DNA from: Endothia cerciana
Taxonomy: Eukaryota > Ascomycota > Sordariomycetes > Diaporthales > Cryphonectriaceae
Assembly (NCBI GenBank): GCA_026119935.1
Contig: JALRMH010000070.1
Span: forward strand, 65,958 to 129,957
Reading direction: 5' to 3'
Length of the DNA: 64,000 nucleotides
The position numbers and the translations under genes were made by a program. Below the pieces are notes generated by a model. It ran no database searches. It was not told where the DNA came from and saw only the letters and a list, made by a program, of their open reading frames with translations. This document shows, piece by piece, positions 44,601 to 58,516 of this stretch. How positions within the stretch are numbered: position 1 is the stretch's first letter; each line of letters starts with the position of its first letter.

Positions 44601-47063
44601 GGTAACAGGGACAGATGAGAGGGAACAGAAGGGGGCCATCAGAGAAGTGAATACGAATACGGTCACACGTCTTGAACACTAGGTTGGTGGTGTCAATTTA
44701 TTGCCTCAGAACTCGACGGAGGAGTACAACTTGGTCATCTATTCTGTGACTAGATGACAAGAGCTGAAAACTTCCTCGCAGCCAATATCAGGCATTCTGC
44801 TTCACCGTAGTGGGTGTCCCAGGTGCAAACATTGGCATCCTGGAGGTGGACGGCTTCCGGTGAGCTGTGCCTGCTTTCTGTCTTCTCCGTAACTGACGAC
44901 GATTCGCTGGTTATGTAAACACCTACTCCTGGGATTGCTATCAAGCCTGCCCCCACGAGTCTACGATTGAGCCAATACGACTTCTGTGGCGATCAGCGTG
45001 CTCAGAGATGGCTGGCCGATAGCCCAGGGGCCTAGAGAAACATCACCATATTCGCAGCCCTCAAGACTTCTGTGCGGCGGGCTTATAGGAATATTTCGAG
45101 GCTACACCAACGCACCATCAGCTGCCATATGGACTTCGCGTCGCTCTAGGAGCAGTTCCGGGTATCCCCAAGCGCACAGAATCCAGCAGGGTGCGAGCCC
45201 ACGAAGCAAGCACTCCCACATCACATGCAAGGAATCCCCGTGGCCACGCGGGACGGTTGTCGCCAAGCCTTTGAGCAAGGTAGCAGTAGTGGCACTCACG
45301 GAAGCAAACAAAGCATCAAGCGACTGGACAGGACTGGGAAGGTCTACACACCCATCCGTGTTCTCGACCATGATCGGGTGGAATTAGACGGCGAAGGCTG
45401 AGGTGATGGTGGTCCAACCCGGCCCAGAATAGCCCATACATGATTCCGCAACACAACACAGACTACCTGTGTAAGATTCTGGTCTGGTCTGGGCCCAACG
45501 ACGAAAGCCCTCGTATCTGCATGACCAATGTGGCAGCAGCCATCAGCTGCAAGGCAGGCAGGTCACAGAACATCGGACGGTGCTCTTCCACACGCCACCC
45601 ATACTCGATCAAGACAGAAAGTGCGAGGCTAGCCCAAAGCCACCGTCAGACTGTGTCCTCCGTTGTACAGTACGAGCATAACGATGGAGGCCAAGTACAG
45701 AGAGGACAGAGGCCAGCGCCCCGGCCCACCTCCTCGCCACGTTACACACCGCCGGGTTCCAGCTGTACTTGGTGCGACGGAAAGACGCAGGACGGCCTCA
45801 GGGGTCGCGCAGGAAAGCTGGGCGTAAAATGGTCTGTACTCGAAACAGGCAGATCCGTTGGATCCGTCGCCTTATCTCTCCCGCGTGCCCCGGTGAGACA
45901 GAGGACAATAGCCAGCCCCGAGCCCCGGGCCTGCGCTTGGCTCGCATCGATGGAGCACTAGGGGGGTTGGGGGAGGTAATGGCCATGTCATCGGATAGAA
46001 GGTCCAGTTTAGAGCCAGAGACTTGTCTTGAGATTAACCTGTGAGCCACGAGATCGTTCATGCACAGAATGGAGAGAAGTCACCATCATTGCGTGCGTAT
46101 GCAAGGAAGACCTCACTCAGGAGGCTGGCATAACCTGTCTATTCGCTGTATTCCCTGAGGGGGAGGGCTTACACGAAGGGCTACGACAATGGGTTGGGCG
46201 AGTTGAGTGTGTGAGACCGCAGTTAATCTAATTGTCTGACCTAGGGGATCGAGAAGATCGTTTGCGTTGAGAGGGGCGGAGGAGCACGAGTTGGGGAGGG
46301 CCAGCTCTCGGACTTGGCCCGCTCGGTCGCGGTGTTGGGGAATCGTCGGACGCGCAATACAATATGTGCCTCCGTCTCTGTACCGTAACTTATTTTGGGA
46401 CAGTATGGGCATACTGTGCCCGTGGTCGCAGAGTGTTCTGGGCGAGGACTGCGCCGGGGATTGTTGGTGACAGTGAGACCCGCGGACTGAAGAGGTTAAC
46501 ACCACGGATACGAACAAACCACAGCGACAGACGCTCCGAAATGGCCACCGCCAGGTCTAGTGAACGCATCTTTAATTTCGGAAGAGCAAGAGAAGCTTAG
46601 GGCTGCCTATAGCCTTCGCGTTAGAGACAGGCTAACAATCAGCATCAAACCAGAACGCCGGGGGGTCTGGATCTAGGACCCTTCACAGTCTCCATGCCAG
46701 AGATTTTTCCATGCTTCCGTATTTCCTTCCATCCCATGCAGAATATTCTTTCCGAGACGCCACTTGATGGCTTTCTGCTCTTCTTCTAAGAGACCCAACC
46801 CATGCTCTATGCAGAAGCGATGCATGTACCCCTTTCCTGTATGCGTGCTCATGCTGTGTGTCTTCCAAACTCACGAAGACCCTGAACAAGCACAGCAGAT
46901 GCATATCGCGATGCACGAGGTCATGCAAAGCAATATACTCTGAGAGGCCAGCCCGCGGTCTCTCAGCCCGCAGCAAACACTCCCTGCTCGAGACCCACTA
47001 ACCACGGGCCTCCAACGACGCCCGATGATGAAATGGGGCGTTGAGGGTTCTGATCTCGCGTAC
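44601..47063. other. Intergenic, no gene recognised
   Basis: About 2.5 kb with only short, featureless open frames on both strands (the longest under 180 codons). No splice-linked pair of frames gave a recognisable protein. The right end, next to 47063, should hold the 3' untranslated region of the BRCT gene. Confidence 0.45.
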
Positions 47064-47987
47064 TCACGGGGCCGACTTCTTTGTGAATGCGCTGAAGACA
47101 CTCTGCTGTCCCTTGGAGGCGGGTTTGAGGTGGGTGAACCTCGCCTCAGGTAGGCGACGGCCAGCCTTGAGACTCTCGAGTACCCTGCCATCCGTCAGCG
47201 ACTTGCGTGACTCTCAAGACGACGCGACACCAAACACCCTTGGGATCCGAGACACTTACCACTCAATGCCGACGTATTTGACACCACAGCCCCCGAGCCG
47301 CCGGATCTCCTTCTCCAGTTTCCCACCCGCAAGCCCGCCTCCAGCGCCGCCGTTCGGTCCCGAGGGTTTCCCCAGGATGACGTGCGTGACCTGCCTTCTC
47401 CCGAGGTGGATGGACATGCGCGCCCCATTCTCGACGAGCATATGCTTCAGTCTGTGGTCGCTGATGAGTGGATGCGTGGAACCATTGACGTAGACAACCA
47501 TCCCATCGAAGATCTTACTGCCACGGCCTTGGTCTTCCGCCTTCGCTGGCTTGTGGGCAACACCCTCTTGCCCTCGTGTGGCCATGAGCTTCTCCTCTGT
47601 CGTCGCTGATGCTTCCTCTACCTCATGCTCGGTCCCCTTCCCGGCTGACATGCTCCGGCTGCTGCTCTGCTTCATGGCACCCGGCTTCTGCAGCATGTCC
47701 ATCACACTGTTCGCCGCACGTGCCCTCACCTCCTTCGGGATGAGGGCGTTCCTCTCCTCGTCAAAGTCCTCCGAGCCATGGCCAACAGCATCGGAGAGTC
47801 GTGCGCCGCCTGTGTTGCCAGCTGCTAGCTGGTCCTGCAGCTTCCACGTCCGGTTGTCGCGCCACCCCTGGGGTCCTTTCGTCTCGGCGCGCTGGTGACC
47901 GAGCGCCACCGAGTTCCAGGGGTCGAAGTTCTGCCCGCACCTGGGCTCGGCAGCCTTGGGAAGCGGCGGTCTCGACGGCGGTGGCAT
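47064..47987 (-). CDS. Small BRCT-domain protein
   Basis: Two exons, 47987-47260 and 47184-47064, joined across a 75 bp intron (GTAAGT...GGCAG), give 282 residues. The N-terminal 160 residues are low-complexity and probably disordered (MPPPSRPPLPKAAEPRCGQN, FDPWNSVALGHQRAE). A single BRCT domain follows: KIFDGMVVYVNGSTHPLISD, RLKHMLVENGARMSIHLGRR, QVTHVILGKP, then the conserved Trp at the exon junction (YVGIEW-VLESLKAGRRL). BRCT domains bind phosphopeptides or DNA in damage response. The layout recalls the N-terminal part of Rev1, but no polymerase domain follows. The stop (TGA) lies inside a GTGAGT hexamer at 47062-47067 that looks like a splice donor, so a further 3' exon is possible. Beyond it I found no convincing continuation. 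Confidence 0.72.
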
Positions 47988-50340
47988 CGTAATCTGCTTG
48001 AGAACGTGCCGTTGCTTGTTGTAGATGGACGATGAGCGTAAGCGGGTAGGCCTAGCATGTCCCTCACAGACGAGATAGTTCGACCTGGCGGGCGGCTGCC
48101 TGGTCACGCCTGCGCTCCCGTCTCCAGTTCAACCTGCCCCAGTCACACAGGCAGATGCGGTTGAGGCACGCATTTGAGCCGAGATGCGGCAGATTTCCCT
48201 GCCGCTGACAGTGGCGTCACGATCTTCCCGCCGTTCGGCGCGTCTTCCTTAGCGGCGCCAAAATTCGCGCGGTCAGGTGAGCCCCTCCCGGGCAACCACG
48301 CCTCCCTCCACACCAACCTCACTTCCTCCTTCGCCTTCACCGATCTTGCCCTCAGTCTCACCAAAACGACAAGCAAAGCCGTTGCACAGCTGGCTGAACA
48401 TCACGCATGGGAGACCAGGCGTCAGCCCACGGGACACAGGTCTGAACTCTGTCCAAAACCCACCCTCCTGAACCACCGAAACGCTCCGGGGGGCTGCCCT
48501 CACCACCACCGTCACCCTCACTGACCCCCTCACCCCGCGATGTTTCTGGGCCTTGTCGAATATCATACCACAGGACCAGCGTCCCGAAGGGGGGTTCTCG
48601 GCAAGCAGTCCAAAATGAAACTACCGTAGCAGAATCGGTAAACCCCCGAGGACCTCACCATGCCCGTCTCGGCGCATTCCGCCGCCACACCGCAGCACAT
48701 ACATACTATGGTAGTAGCAGGACTGACCGACCACCCTTATGTCACATTCTATACCAACCACTACAGGCGCGACCGCCGTCTGAACCTTTGAGACGCCGAC
48801 GGCACCTGCGGTAAGCTTCACGGACGGGCATCTCTATCCTGACCTGCGTTCTCCCCTGTGACGGCATCCCATCGTCGCCTTTGGTCCGAAGTCACACGAT
48901 TGGCTTTGGACGTATGCACGATGCTGTCTCAAGCAAGGTTTCTTTCATCGCTGGACCAGGGCAGCCCCCCTCCCCCCTCCCCAGATTGACCTGGGCCACC
49001 GCAGGCCCAGAGTGAAATCCATCTGCAAATCATCTTGCACCAGGGTTTCGTGCTGCGTGATGCTGGAAAACATAGGGTCATCTAGTAGCAGCATCCTGCA
49101 CCGTCAGTCACTCATACGGCACCAACTATACGCGTTATACTACCGCCCTGTCCCCCAGTGTTGTTTCTGGGACGCGGCGGCAGTTGTTTTGCAGATTGCG
49201 TACAGCTTGCATGCACTACGTCTGCGTCAAACACCGTGCCTGCGGGACGAGGCGACAGGTCTGATATCGCCTGTCGCAGACCCGTATAGTGACAAGCCAC
49301 CCACGATGCGGGATCATCCTGCTAGCTGTCTCGTGGCTTTCTCATCTGCATCGCGTTAACGATCTTCTTTCCCGAGGATCATACAAGGCCGCGGGAAGGA
49401 CGGCGGCCGAGGACAGAGGCGCAACGAGAATTCCCGGTTGCGCACGACGTACGAGGCACAAGGTGTAGTATATGCAGTGTCATCTGACAAGTTCAATGTG
49501 CCTCAAGAAGGACCCCTCCAGCCGCCACTCTGATCCCAGCCGGCACGTTTCTCTCTCAACTCCCCCTTCCCGTGCTCACGACAGACGGGTAGGCAGGGCG
49601 GTGCGGTGCTCCATGCGCCGCGCACTGTATTACAAATATGACCCATCATGGAGGGATCCAATCTTTCCCCGGATCTGCGCGGGTTGTTCTTTTTATTTTC
49701 CCCCTGTAGGGACTGTATAGCAGCCTTGCGATATGACAATTATGCTTGGGCCTTGGCCACTTCCCCCCCCCCCCCCCGTTTTGGGGAAATTTTTTTTTCT
49801 TCCCTTTTTTTTTGTTTTTGTTTTGGTTTGTTTGTCTGCAGGCATTCATTCATTCACGCACAAGCGATACGTTGGGCCTCGTGATCGTTAGTTGGGGGGC
49901 TGGGTCGGCCGTCCTGATAGGCCTCACCCTTCCGACCTTCCCCTTTGTCCACCCTGTCCCTTATCCGCGGCGGGCCGAGGGAGAGGGAGGGGGAGGCGAA
50001 TCGACCGACCCCGTCATGGAGGCTCACCGTGACCAGGCAGCTGGGCAAAAGCCGATCTTTGATCGCCCCGGGGGTCATTCAGGCTGCCGTGTTGTCTTGG
50101 CCGCCTGACAGCGAGGTAGACCCAGCCAGGCGCGGCAGCGCATGTGTGCTGCTGCTGCGCCCGCCGCTGCGGCACTACCACCCCATGGATACTACGCGGG
50201 CGGAGGTTCGAAACAATATCGAAGGTACCGACTGCAGAGTTGCGGTGTGGGCGGGCCTGGCGAGCCACCCACCCAGGAACCAGACCTCTCGGGCACATCA
50301 AACATTTCGGAGACGGGACACCCACCCTCTGGCTCGCGGT
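47988..50340. other. Gene-empty region, left part
   Basis: Upstream of the BRCT gene; its first few hundred bases presumably hold that promoter. No protein motif, splice-linked frame or RNA gene was recognised. Runs of C and T near 49763-49822 include a long poly(C) followed by T-rich DNA. Confidence 0.5.
49763..49777. repeat. Poly(C) run followed by T-rich low-complexity DNA
   Basis: Fifteen consecutive C, then GTTTTGGGG and a T/G-only stretch to about 49840. Such runs are prone to length error in assemblies. Confidence 0.8.
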
Positions 50341-50351
50341 GTTGGCCCGAC

Positions 50352-50388
50352 TATGTATGTATGTATGTATGTATGTATGTATGTATGT
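50352..50388. repeat. (TATG)9 microsatellite
   Basis: Nine perfect TATG units plus one T. It lies in gene-empty DNA. Confidence 0.97.
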
Positions 50389-51504
50389 TCGACAGTGGAC
50401 GTGCAGTAACTAGGCCGGGCCAGGAGGTGGCGCCCACAGCCTTGGAGGGCTACCTACATCGACCAGTCTGCACTCTTCGACGCCGACCACGGTAGCAGTC
50501 AATCAGCTCTCCATTCAGCTCTCGGAAGGGCCCGTACCCTCCGTATCAAGTTTCAATAGGACGGAGGAATCTCCCTCTTTGAGTTCCCAGACATCTGGTC
50601 CAGAGCCCTTCCCCCCCTCCTCCCCCCCCCCCCCAAATTTCCAAATTACAGAGAAGACTTCCGGTCTATTTTAGGCTGCGGGCAAGACATGTTCGGGAGC
50701 GGGACAGCGCTGTTCCCCACCGTCCCGACGACTTCCGTAGTGGGTGGCGGTGCTTGGTAGCGCTCTTGGTTCAATTCTGGGGTTGCAATGGCTTTTTCGT
50801 AGTCGAGAAAGGATCATCCCGCCCGGATCCGGCACGGTGACAAGAGCGTGATTAAGCCGTCGGATGCACGTCAAGCAGTGCTGCAATGTAAGGTTGAATC
50901 CTACAGAGGTAGCACGCAGCTTTTGCCTGCTCGGCCTGCAAGGTCAACCCAGATACACTTCCCAGGACGCGTGTTGCCCTTGTCCCATGGCATGGGATGC
51001 AACGACGAAGAGGCCGGACCGAACATCGTACAATAGCGGAGGAGCATCGCACAGGCTGCCGGCGCACAAACAAGCGCACAGCACAGCACAGCTGCGAACC
51101 TACATGCGATCGCACGGCGTGCGGGAAGTCGCTGACGATGCGTGCTGGCCCAGCACCCGGGCTCGTTACAGCTGCACCGTCCGGGCCCGCCGCCTCGAAA
51201 CTTTGTTGGTGTGGTCCATCCGTCATGTATGTCGTCGTGGAACGTAGCAAGCGTCAGCCCGTCTGGAGCTCTACGGCTTCTCTGGCTTGCGATGCGTCAA
51301 GTGCCGGCTTGGTCGCATCTGCATGGCATAGCATACCGCACTGCACTGCACCTAGCACAACGACCAGCGCGACCGCCTGCGAGTGTCATCAAACCCTTAC
51401 CTCGAACAGACCCTTGTGGCCCGCGCTTTCTAGCTTGAGATCACAAGCTACCACGAGGCACGGCATTGTTGTTATCATGTCACGGAGGAGCAGCGGCGGG
51501 GGTT

Positions 51505-51554
<50 letters not shown>
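51505..51554. repeat. (AGC)16 trinucleotide microsatellite
   Basis: Sixteen perfect AGC units followed by AG. It produces poly-Gln, poly-Ser or poly-Ala in open frames of either strand, but no supported gene surrounds it, so it is treated as non-coding. Confidence 0.96.
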
Positions 51555-51555
<1 letters not shown>

Positions 51556-54500
51556 TGGCCTTTCACTACGGCATGTACAAAATAGCGTACGCCCACAACC
51601 GCCCTGCCCTCCAGTCGTTCTGATATGCGGATCATACCTGCAGCCGCAAGAGGACAAGCACGACGCAACGGCAACGCGACCACGGGTGGTTTGTGCAGCG
51701 GCATGGTGAGGGAAAGCACCAAGGGAGCCAGCAATGTGGTAGGCGCGCACAGCGCAGCCGAAGGCGCGCGTTTCGTCAGCAACTCGAGAGGCTCGGACCG
51801 TACTATTGTCGGGCTTTTCTCCCCCTGGCCCAGACCTGTCAAAGGCCCGGTGGTAGGATCTGGGCTGGACCACGCCAGGCTGGCCGGCTGGCCGCCCTTT
51901 GCGAAGGGCGCCACCAGCCAGGAGGTTGCAAAGAGGGCAAAAACGGCCGATCCTCAAGGGCCCCTCGCCAAGATCCCCCGGACGAGATCCCGCGCGCCAC
52001 CCCTCGCCGTCGAGAGGGTGTGCAAGATAATATACCGTAGTAACCGGGCATGTCGTGCCACCCACCGCACCACACCCCGGCTGACGCTTGCAACCGTCAG
52101 TGTGTGGTCTCCCCTGGATCTTTTCCTTGATCCTTTGAAGCTACCGACTTGCCGCCGTGGGTGGGTGGATGGATGCGTTGTCTAGCTCTTCCCGCGCCCG
52201 CTCAGACCAGTTAACGAATGTACTATGTAGCCGACACCTGTTTGCCAGATGGGTTGGGGGAGGGGGCGAAAATAAATAGACTGGCCTCTCATGAGCTGCC
52301 ACCCAGTATTATGGTACAGTAGCGCGCTGTACAATGCACGAGGTGCATACGGCGAAATATCCTGTGCGTTCCGCGGTTGCACTTGCGACGGTATGCAGCC
52401 ATATGCCATCCGACTCTGAGTGCATGACGGGGGGGGGGGGCCTAAAATGAACCGGCCGGTGAAGGTGATGTAGGGCGGGATGACGCTTCACATACAGCAA
52501 TTGGAAACGGTCCTGGTCATGGAACCTGGCCGAGGCCCTCTGCTCGACGGGGCAGAGCAATCTGGGCCCAGTAGCTCCGCGCCTTGCTGCACCTGCGCTT
52601 GCGACTGCAGTTGAAGCAGTAGTTGCAGTCCAACACGCGCATATCTGTCATCTAACACGACGCGATGCGCCGTGAGATCGCTGTCTTGAATCGGACGTAC
52701 ATTAGCATGCCAGAAACATGCATGAAGTGTCGGCAAGGGGCCCAGGAGAGTCGGGCCCAGGAGATCAGGCTCGGACAGTCTGGATGCCTAGACAGCTGGC
52801 AGTTTGTTCCGGAGACCACAGCAAGCAACACCTGTCGATCTGTCCAGAGCCAGGACAAGGCTCATGCTTGCCCCCAGTCGTGACACCCACAGTTGAGATC
52901 ATGAATTTAGAGGTAGGCTAGATCTTCGCATAGGATGACGCGGGCTACTGCCTATGATGCTGCACTGCAGCTGTTCCCGAAACCCACGCGTGCGGGTGGA
53001 GGCGTTGGATTTCGCTCGCTGCTCCGAGGATCCGCCCTTGGCCGCAGCTCGATGGGTAGTAGGGCCTGGGCCCTGCAGATGAACTCCACATGAAGCATAC
53101 GAGTGCATCGAAAGTACGGAGTACAGACCAGGGCAGAATTCCAGGGTCCCCGCCGACGACTGGTATTCCCAAAGAGGGAGGAGAAAAAGGAAAATATCAG
53201 GTCACGAAAACTGGCGTCCGAAAAAGTGAATGTTGCGAGTACGTCCCCGTGAAGAGAGGCTGGTATTTTCGTGCGCAGGCGTTGCAAGGGGGGGGGGGGG
53301 AAAAGGACAAAGCGCGTCCACGTCACACGAGAAAGGAGCGCCACCGTTTATCGCCTCTTGGCCCGAATGTCTCAGACCTGAGATCCTGCCATGGACTGAC
53401 CTTCCCGAAGTGGCCAAGATCCTGGTCTGGAAGGGCTGTCACCACTGGGGGCAGTGTTGACAGCAGGTCCATTCCGATAGAGAACAAAAAGCCCAGCTGA
53501 CATTGCGCATTTCCGTTACCGTGGTCCCACCCTGTCGTCTGGAGGAGCGCGGGAAGAATGACCTGCCTCCGGCTCTCAAACCCCCCAAGCGGCTCGACAT
53601 GTGAACCGTCTTGCCGTAAGCGAGGACTGCATTCAGGACAGCACACCACCAGTTCGTTCCCCATCACCACCTCCTCGAGAAGCAAGGGTTTGGGAGTCCC
53701 AACCGGGAACGTAGAGGAGGTGGTGGTGGCACGGGGATCAGCGATTCCGAGTGCTCCCAGCCATTGGCATCCCACGTGAAGTCCAACGACGTCTCCCTGG
53801 AACAAGGAAACAGGGGGTCCAAACTGGGGAGGTAGAAGAAAGAAGTGGTCGAATTCCTCAAATTCTCATTGGCCGTGGCCAAGGTTGAATGACAAAAGGG
53901 CAGTGGGAGCGGGAGATAGATATGCCCCCGCCGTGTTTGAGAATGGCGGTGAGAACCCACACTAGGCCCCTTCAGTCCCTGATATCACCTCACTAAAAAG
54001 AAGCCGCCAGGAGCGGCCACAGTGCGGCATCGATCGAGGCAGGACCCCATGTCCGGGAAGTATCCGTTACGATTGCAAGAAATGACGATGCAAGGCTCGA
54101 CGTCCCAACGTGTGTACATAGTACAGCTAAGGCTAGAGAGCTTCGCCTTTCGGCTGCTCGTGTCCTGACGCTCCAGGGTGTTGACAGTCATTGGGACACC
54201 ATATGCGAAATAATCGAGGACATAAATTCGACAGCCGCATCGTGGCCCTGTCGCACAGTAGGTTGCATCAACCTGTTCGGCACTGGTCTGTTGCAGCAGC
54301 AGACGCATTGCAGCGTCTGGCGTTTAGCCCTTGTACACAAGGCGTGAAGCATCCCGCAATAATGGGGTTCATGATGGAGCCAAGATCCGTAGCGCTTGTC
54401 CTCGAGATGTTAGCCGATAAATGGACGACACGGCCTGCGGACGCCAGGGACCACGGTACGCTCCTTTGCTCGCATTCGACGGGGAAAATAGGATAAATGC

Positions 54501-57500
54501 CAATAGCAACCCAGCGTTGGGACACTCACCTGAGGTCTCACGAATACCTCTGATCGACGTCCCAAGCCCAGGTTCTAGGTCGCGTTCTTCTTAGCCTGCA
54601 AATATGTCATGCTAGTACGGATATTTTTGGACCACTGAGAACTCGTCCAGATCCTTGGGGGTTCACTGTACAGCAACACCCCCCCCCCCCCGACATTTCT
54701 CAGCATGTACCGTATACCTCCAAATGCAGAGTCGAAGCCACTTGTTCAGGTGCACACCCCAGGCTGCCACCTCCAGGCAAACGGCCGAAAAAGCTAGTTG
54801 CTGGCACCCTGGACTTATGTAGGGCGGAAAACGGTCCGTCTTGCAGCTGTGTCTCCAGCTAATCACGGCACAGGTATCCCGTACCTCACAGACTGTATGA
54901 TATGCATGGGGGTTCGTCCGCTGCCGGTCAGATTGTGGCAGACGCACGCTGGAGCCTGATGTCAGGTGTCAAGCGCTGACAGTCTGAGCTGGCTAGAATC
55001 AAAACAAAGAATATATGAACGGTGAAGGTCGACGCAGAGAATGACGTGAACATGCTCCGGAGCCGCCAGCCAGCCGCCTTGCAGACGACAGCGAGACGTG
55101 TCCCCCAACCTCTGCATTTCTCCTCATCTCACCACCCTGTTCCCCCAACCTCGAAGCCATACGATAGGCGCGATTGCGCCAGTGTGGGAATAGCTGGGTG
55201 TGGGCTGGTAAACGTGGTTGGCGTTGATTGGATTGCTGTTCTCCGGCACCTCGTACCCACGCCTGACGACAGCAGCTGGAGAGGCTGGCACGCTGAAAAA
55301 AAGCCAGTTCCGAATACTCCGTAAATATCAATAGAACAGAGACATCTGCCAGTGTGTCTAGATGTTATTTGACAATCATCCTGGTGGAACAGCGAGTACC
55401 AGTAGGCCGCCCCTTGTCTGCGCACCCACATACTATGTACTGTACCGAGGAGTTATGATGCCAACGTCAGCCAGAACGCCTGCACTGACAAACAGACTAC
55501 GATCTGCTTATTGCGCTTTCGTAGAAGCGTGCGAGGTCTGGCTGGAACTCGCACATGCAATGTTGAGGTTGGGTCTTGGTGACTTGGCACAAGAGCCTTC
55601 TTTATCGGTGGGTGACGTGAGTGGTGTCCCTGACGCTGGACAGCCCTTTCTCAGGGAAACGAGGATCCATGACGCAAATTTGGACACATGTAACGGGCAA
55701 ATACGGAGTACGGCTGGATGCACCCCGGCGGAACCAGCGCACTCTAGCCTTGCATACCATCTGGGCCTGCCATTTTGCTAAGTAGTCTGCGATTTGCAAC
55801 GGTGTGGTATCGTTGTAAGGCGACCTTCACGGTTCTGCTTTCCGGCCCGACAAAGGTTGTTCGTTGGGCCACGCCTGAGTGGCATATCCCTCTCCTTAGT
55901 GCCTCAGGTGATGATAACACGGTCCATTATTGCGACCCCCCCTTGTCGGACAGGGGAGACTGAAGGGAAAGATCGACTAAACTGTAAGGGGTCTAAACAA
56001 AAGGCCAGGAGTGGAAGCAGCTGAAACGTCCGAACGAGGTATCGAGCCAGGACCCCGGCGGGTACTGGTGATTGGTCAAGTTCTAGACGTACATAGCCGC
56101 TGTGCATTGCATCGCAAGTGCTGAAGGAAGACATCCCGCCGTGCAGCCTGACCCCTGTTACCCCATCCGACGATAAGATTTAGAGGTAATATGGTATCGA
56201 GCCTGCAGGGCCCATCGGAGGGGTCCTGTGCCATGGAGAAGTCAAGCTGGAACGCGCAGATTCGATCGCACTCCATACCTGCGCAGGCCTGGCCGGACGT
56301 AGGCACTGGAAGGATTGATGAGACTTGGCCGCGGCCAGGCGTGATTGTCAATTTTCAACGGGGGCTCATTTACTCCTCCTCGTAGTCTCGAGCTGGGCCG
56401 GAGTGGGAGCCCTGCTTCGGCGACCGGGAAGGGGGTCCATCTGCCTCGCATCGCTCTGGGGCCGAGATTCCTTGCACCCTGTGGGGTGCGGAAGAAGCGT
56501 AGCATGGTAAGGCCTGCATGACGCCGGGGCCTCTTGCTCGCTTCCGAGAAGGATCTTGCCGAAGGCTGACAGTCGGTGTGATAGTGTGATACCGAACAGA
56601 GTAGCTGGGCCGCTTCGGGGAAGTCAGAGCTCGTGGCTCGATTGTACTGGAAGAAAAAGTGGAATGATGGCTGAATTGTAGTGACGGTGGACGCGAAACT
56701 CGAGTCAACATTCCGCAGATCTGTTGAATCTCGATGATTCGGAATTGAGACGTTGGCATTTTGAATTGGAACGCTATCCTCGCGGTTCTCAATTTTGAAC
56801 TTGTGCACCCGAAAAAATAGTGCTCTGGAAGTCCGGAGAAAGTCTGTGGGTCCTTGTCGTGTTAGCAACTAGGTCGGCCAGCGCATGTACTGTATTTGTG
56901 GCCTAACGAGTCATCCCCCTATACATCGAGGGCGTCAATCCGACTGTGTACGGCGTTGAGTGGCTCCGGAGTCCCAATACATGAGCGACGGACCTAAAGG
57001 CTCATGACCTTCCCGCTGTTAGGGTCTGGGCCACTGTTATGCAACTTTCTCCAGCGGAAGATATGCAGCAGACCTGGGATGAGAGCTTGACCCCGAAAGA
57101 GGCATGACTCTGATGGCTTCGACCTCGCGATTGCCCGTGGCGGCCTGGCATGTGTTGGTTATGTACAAGCTATGTCATGCATGAGATGGAAGCTTGAGGC
57201 TCAAATCCGCAGCATGTCATTAGCATGCAAGCAGCAATCTGCAGGGCGACGCACTTTGAAGGAGGTACGGATAGGTGCGTCGCAGTTGAGCTGCGCTGCT
57301 TCTCTCCCTGCAAGAGCGCGATATGCCGGTGCGCAGCTAGTCTTGGATTATAGCGCCACCACAACGTTCCCCCGGGCCAAGACGAGGCGGGCGGGCTTCC
57401 TCCTCAATTGGTGCCGGTCTGATCGGTGCTGGAAGTTTCGGATGTCTTCGAAATCCGTCGTTACCCCGCCCAGCATCGTCGATTGGACCCCATATCGTAG

Positions 57501-58492
57501 AGAACCCATTGCACGCATACTGTGTAGTACAGAAAGGAAAGACCACATATCCCTGACACAGATACCACAGTCGTTCTTTGATTCCAAGCATCACAGGAAT
57601 CATGTCCTGTGTTGGGCATCGCGGGCTCACATTTCAAACTCGAAAGACGACGACAGATTCCGAGTCAAATCGCCGGGAGATCTGCTCGACTATTGTTGAC
57701 GGGTGGGGGGTTGAGGCCCTGGGATGCTTTGCAAATCCCTTCCCCCAGACCCGCCTCCACTAGCGCTCGGGAGGTCAGGGTACGAATGTACTGCGGTAGT
57801 TTTTGTTGCCACGGAGCGACAAAAAGAACGCACACTGCTATGGTATGTAGGCCCACCAATGCGCAGGTGGAGGTCGACCGTGCATCACTGCCGAAAAAAT
57901 GCCCCATACCCGGATTCCAAACTGCGCGCAGGATTGTCGCTATAGAGTGAAGTTGTGATGGCCGCAGCCTGTCCAGGACTTTGGTCATAGGCCGGTTCAG
58001 TCTGCCTATCACTACCCAGGAGGCGGTTGGAGGCTGGCAGTTCTGCGTGGACCGCGCCGCCGGCCTGGCCTCTGCGAAAAGCTAGGCTCCCACGCTGTAA
58101 GGCGTTGTCCGTCTTCGAGGAAAGCCCTTGGACCGCAGTGTCCACCTCGTGTGTTTAGAAAGGTCTGTCCGGGGGGAACCCTGAGTCAGGTTCGAAGTAT
58201 TGAAATCCGTCATCGTGATCTTGTAGACAAACAAGGGACGTCACATCTCGCTGCGTTATAATGTGCTTTTTGAAAGCCCGTCCGTCGCCTAATGAGGACG
58301 TTGATACTAGTGGTGCACGGCCCCAGTCGCTACCTTACATGTGTGTGTGTGGAGGCAACCGGTCTTGATACGTACACCCCACTGTTGAGCTGTTTTGTAC
58401 TGCTGCGGCTTACCACACTGAACAAGTCTCGCAGCTGGGTTTCCACGTCGTAGCCTCCTTTATCATGAGCGAATAAGAAGGATTGGCGCCGT

Positions 58493-58516
58493 ACAGACAG
58501 ACAGACAGACAGACAG
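58493..58516. repeat. (ACAG)6 microsatellite
   Basis: Six perfect ACAG units in gene-empty DNA. Confidence 0.95.

Larger units (their letters stand above)
50341..58500. other. Gene-empty region, middle part
   Basis: Eight kilobases with only unremarkable open frames (all below about 210 codons) and no recognisable domain on either strand. The base composition is similar to that of the gene-bearing part of the window, so this is not an AT-rich RIP desert. It carries microsatellites, poly(C)/(G) runs, three copies of TACTATGTA (52221, 54115, 55431) and three of TACGGAGTA (53115, 55315, 55702). Confidence 0.5.

Noticed and set aside
46683..46976. Possible third exon of the BRCT gene (acceptor near 46900)
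   Set aside because: The frame after the acceptor has no conserved sequence, and a stop already lies directly at the end of exon 2.
51475..52065. Minus-strand frame with a poly-Ala tract from the AGC repeat
   Set aside because: The tract is a microsatellite. The rest of the frame has no homology-like segments or plausible gene structure.
56242..56868. 208-codon minus-strand frame in the gene-empty region
   Set aside because: Open by chance length for this GC content; no signal peptide, domain or repeat, and composition resembles the surrounding non-coding DNA.
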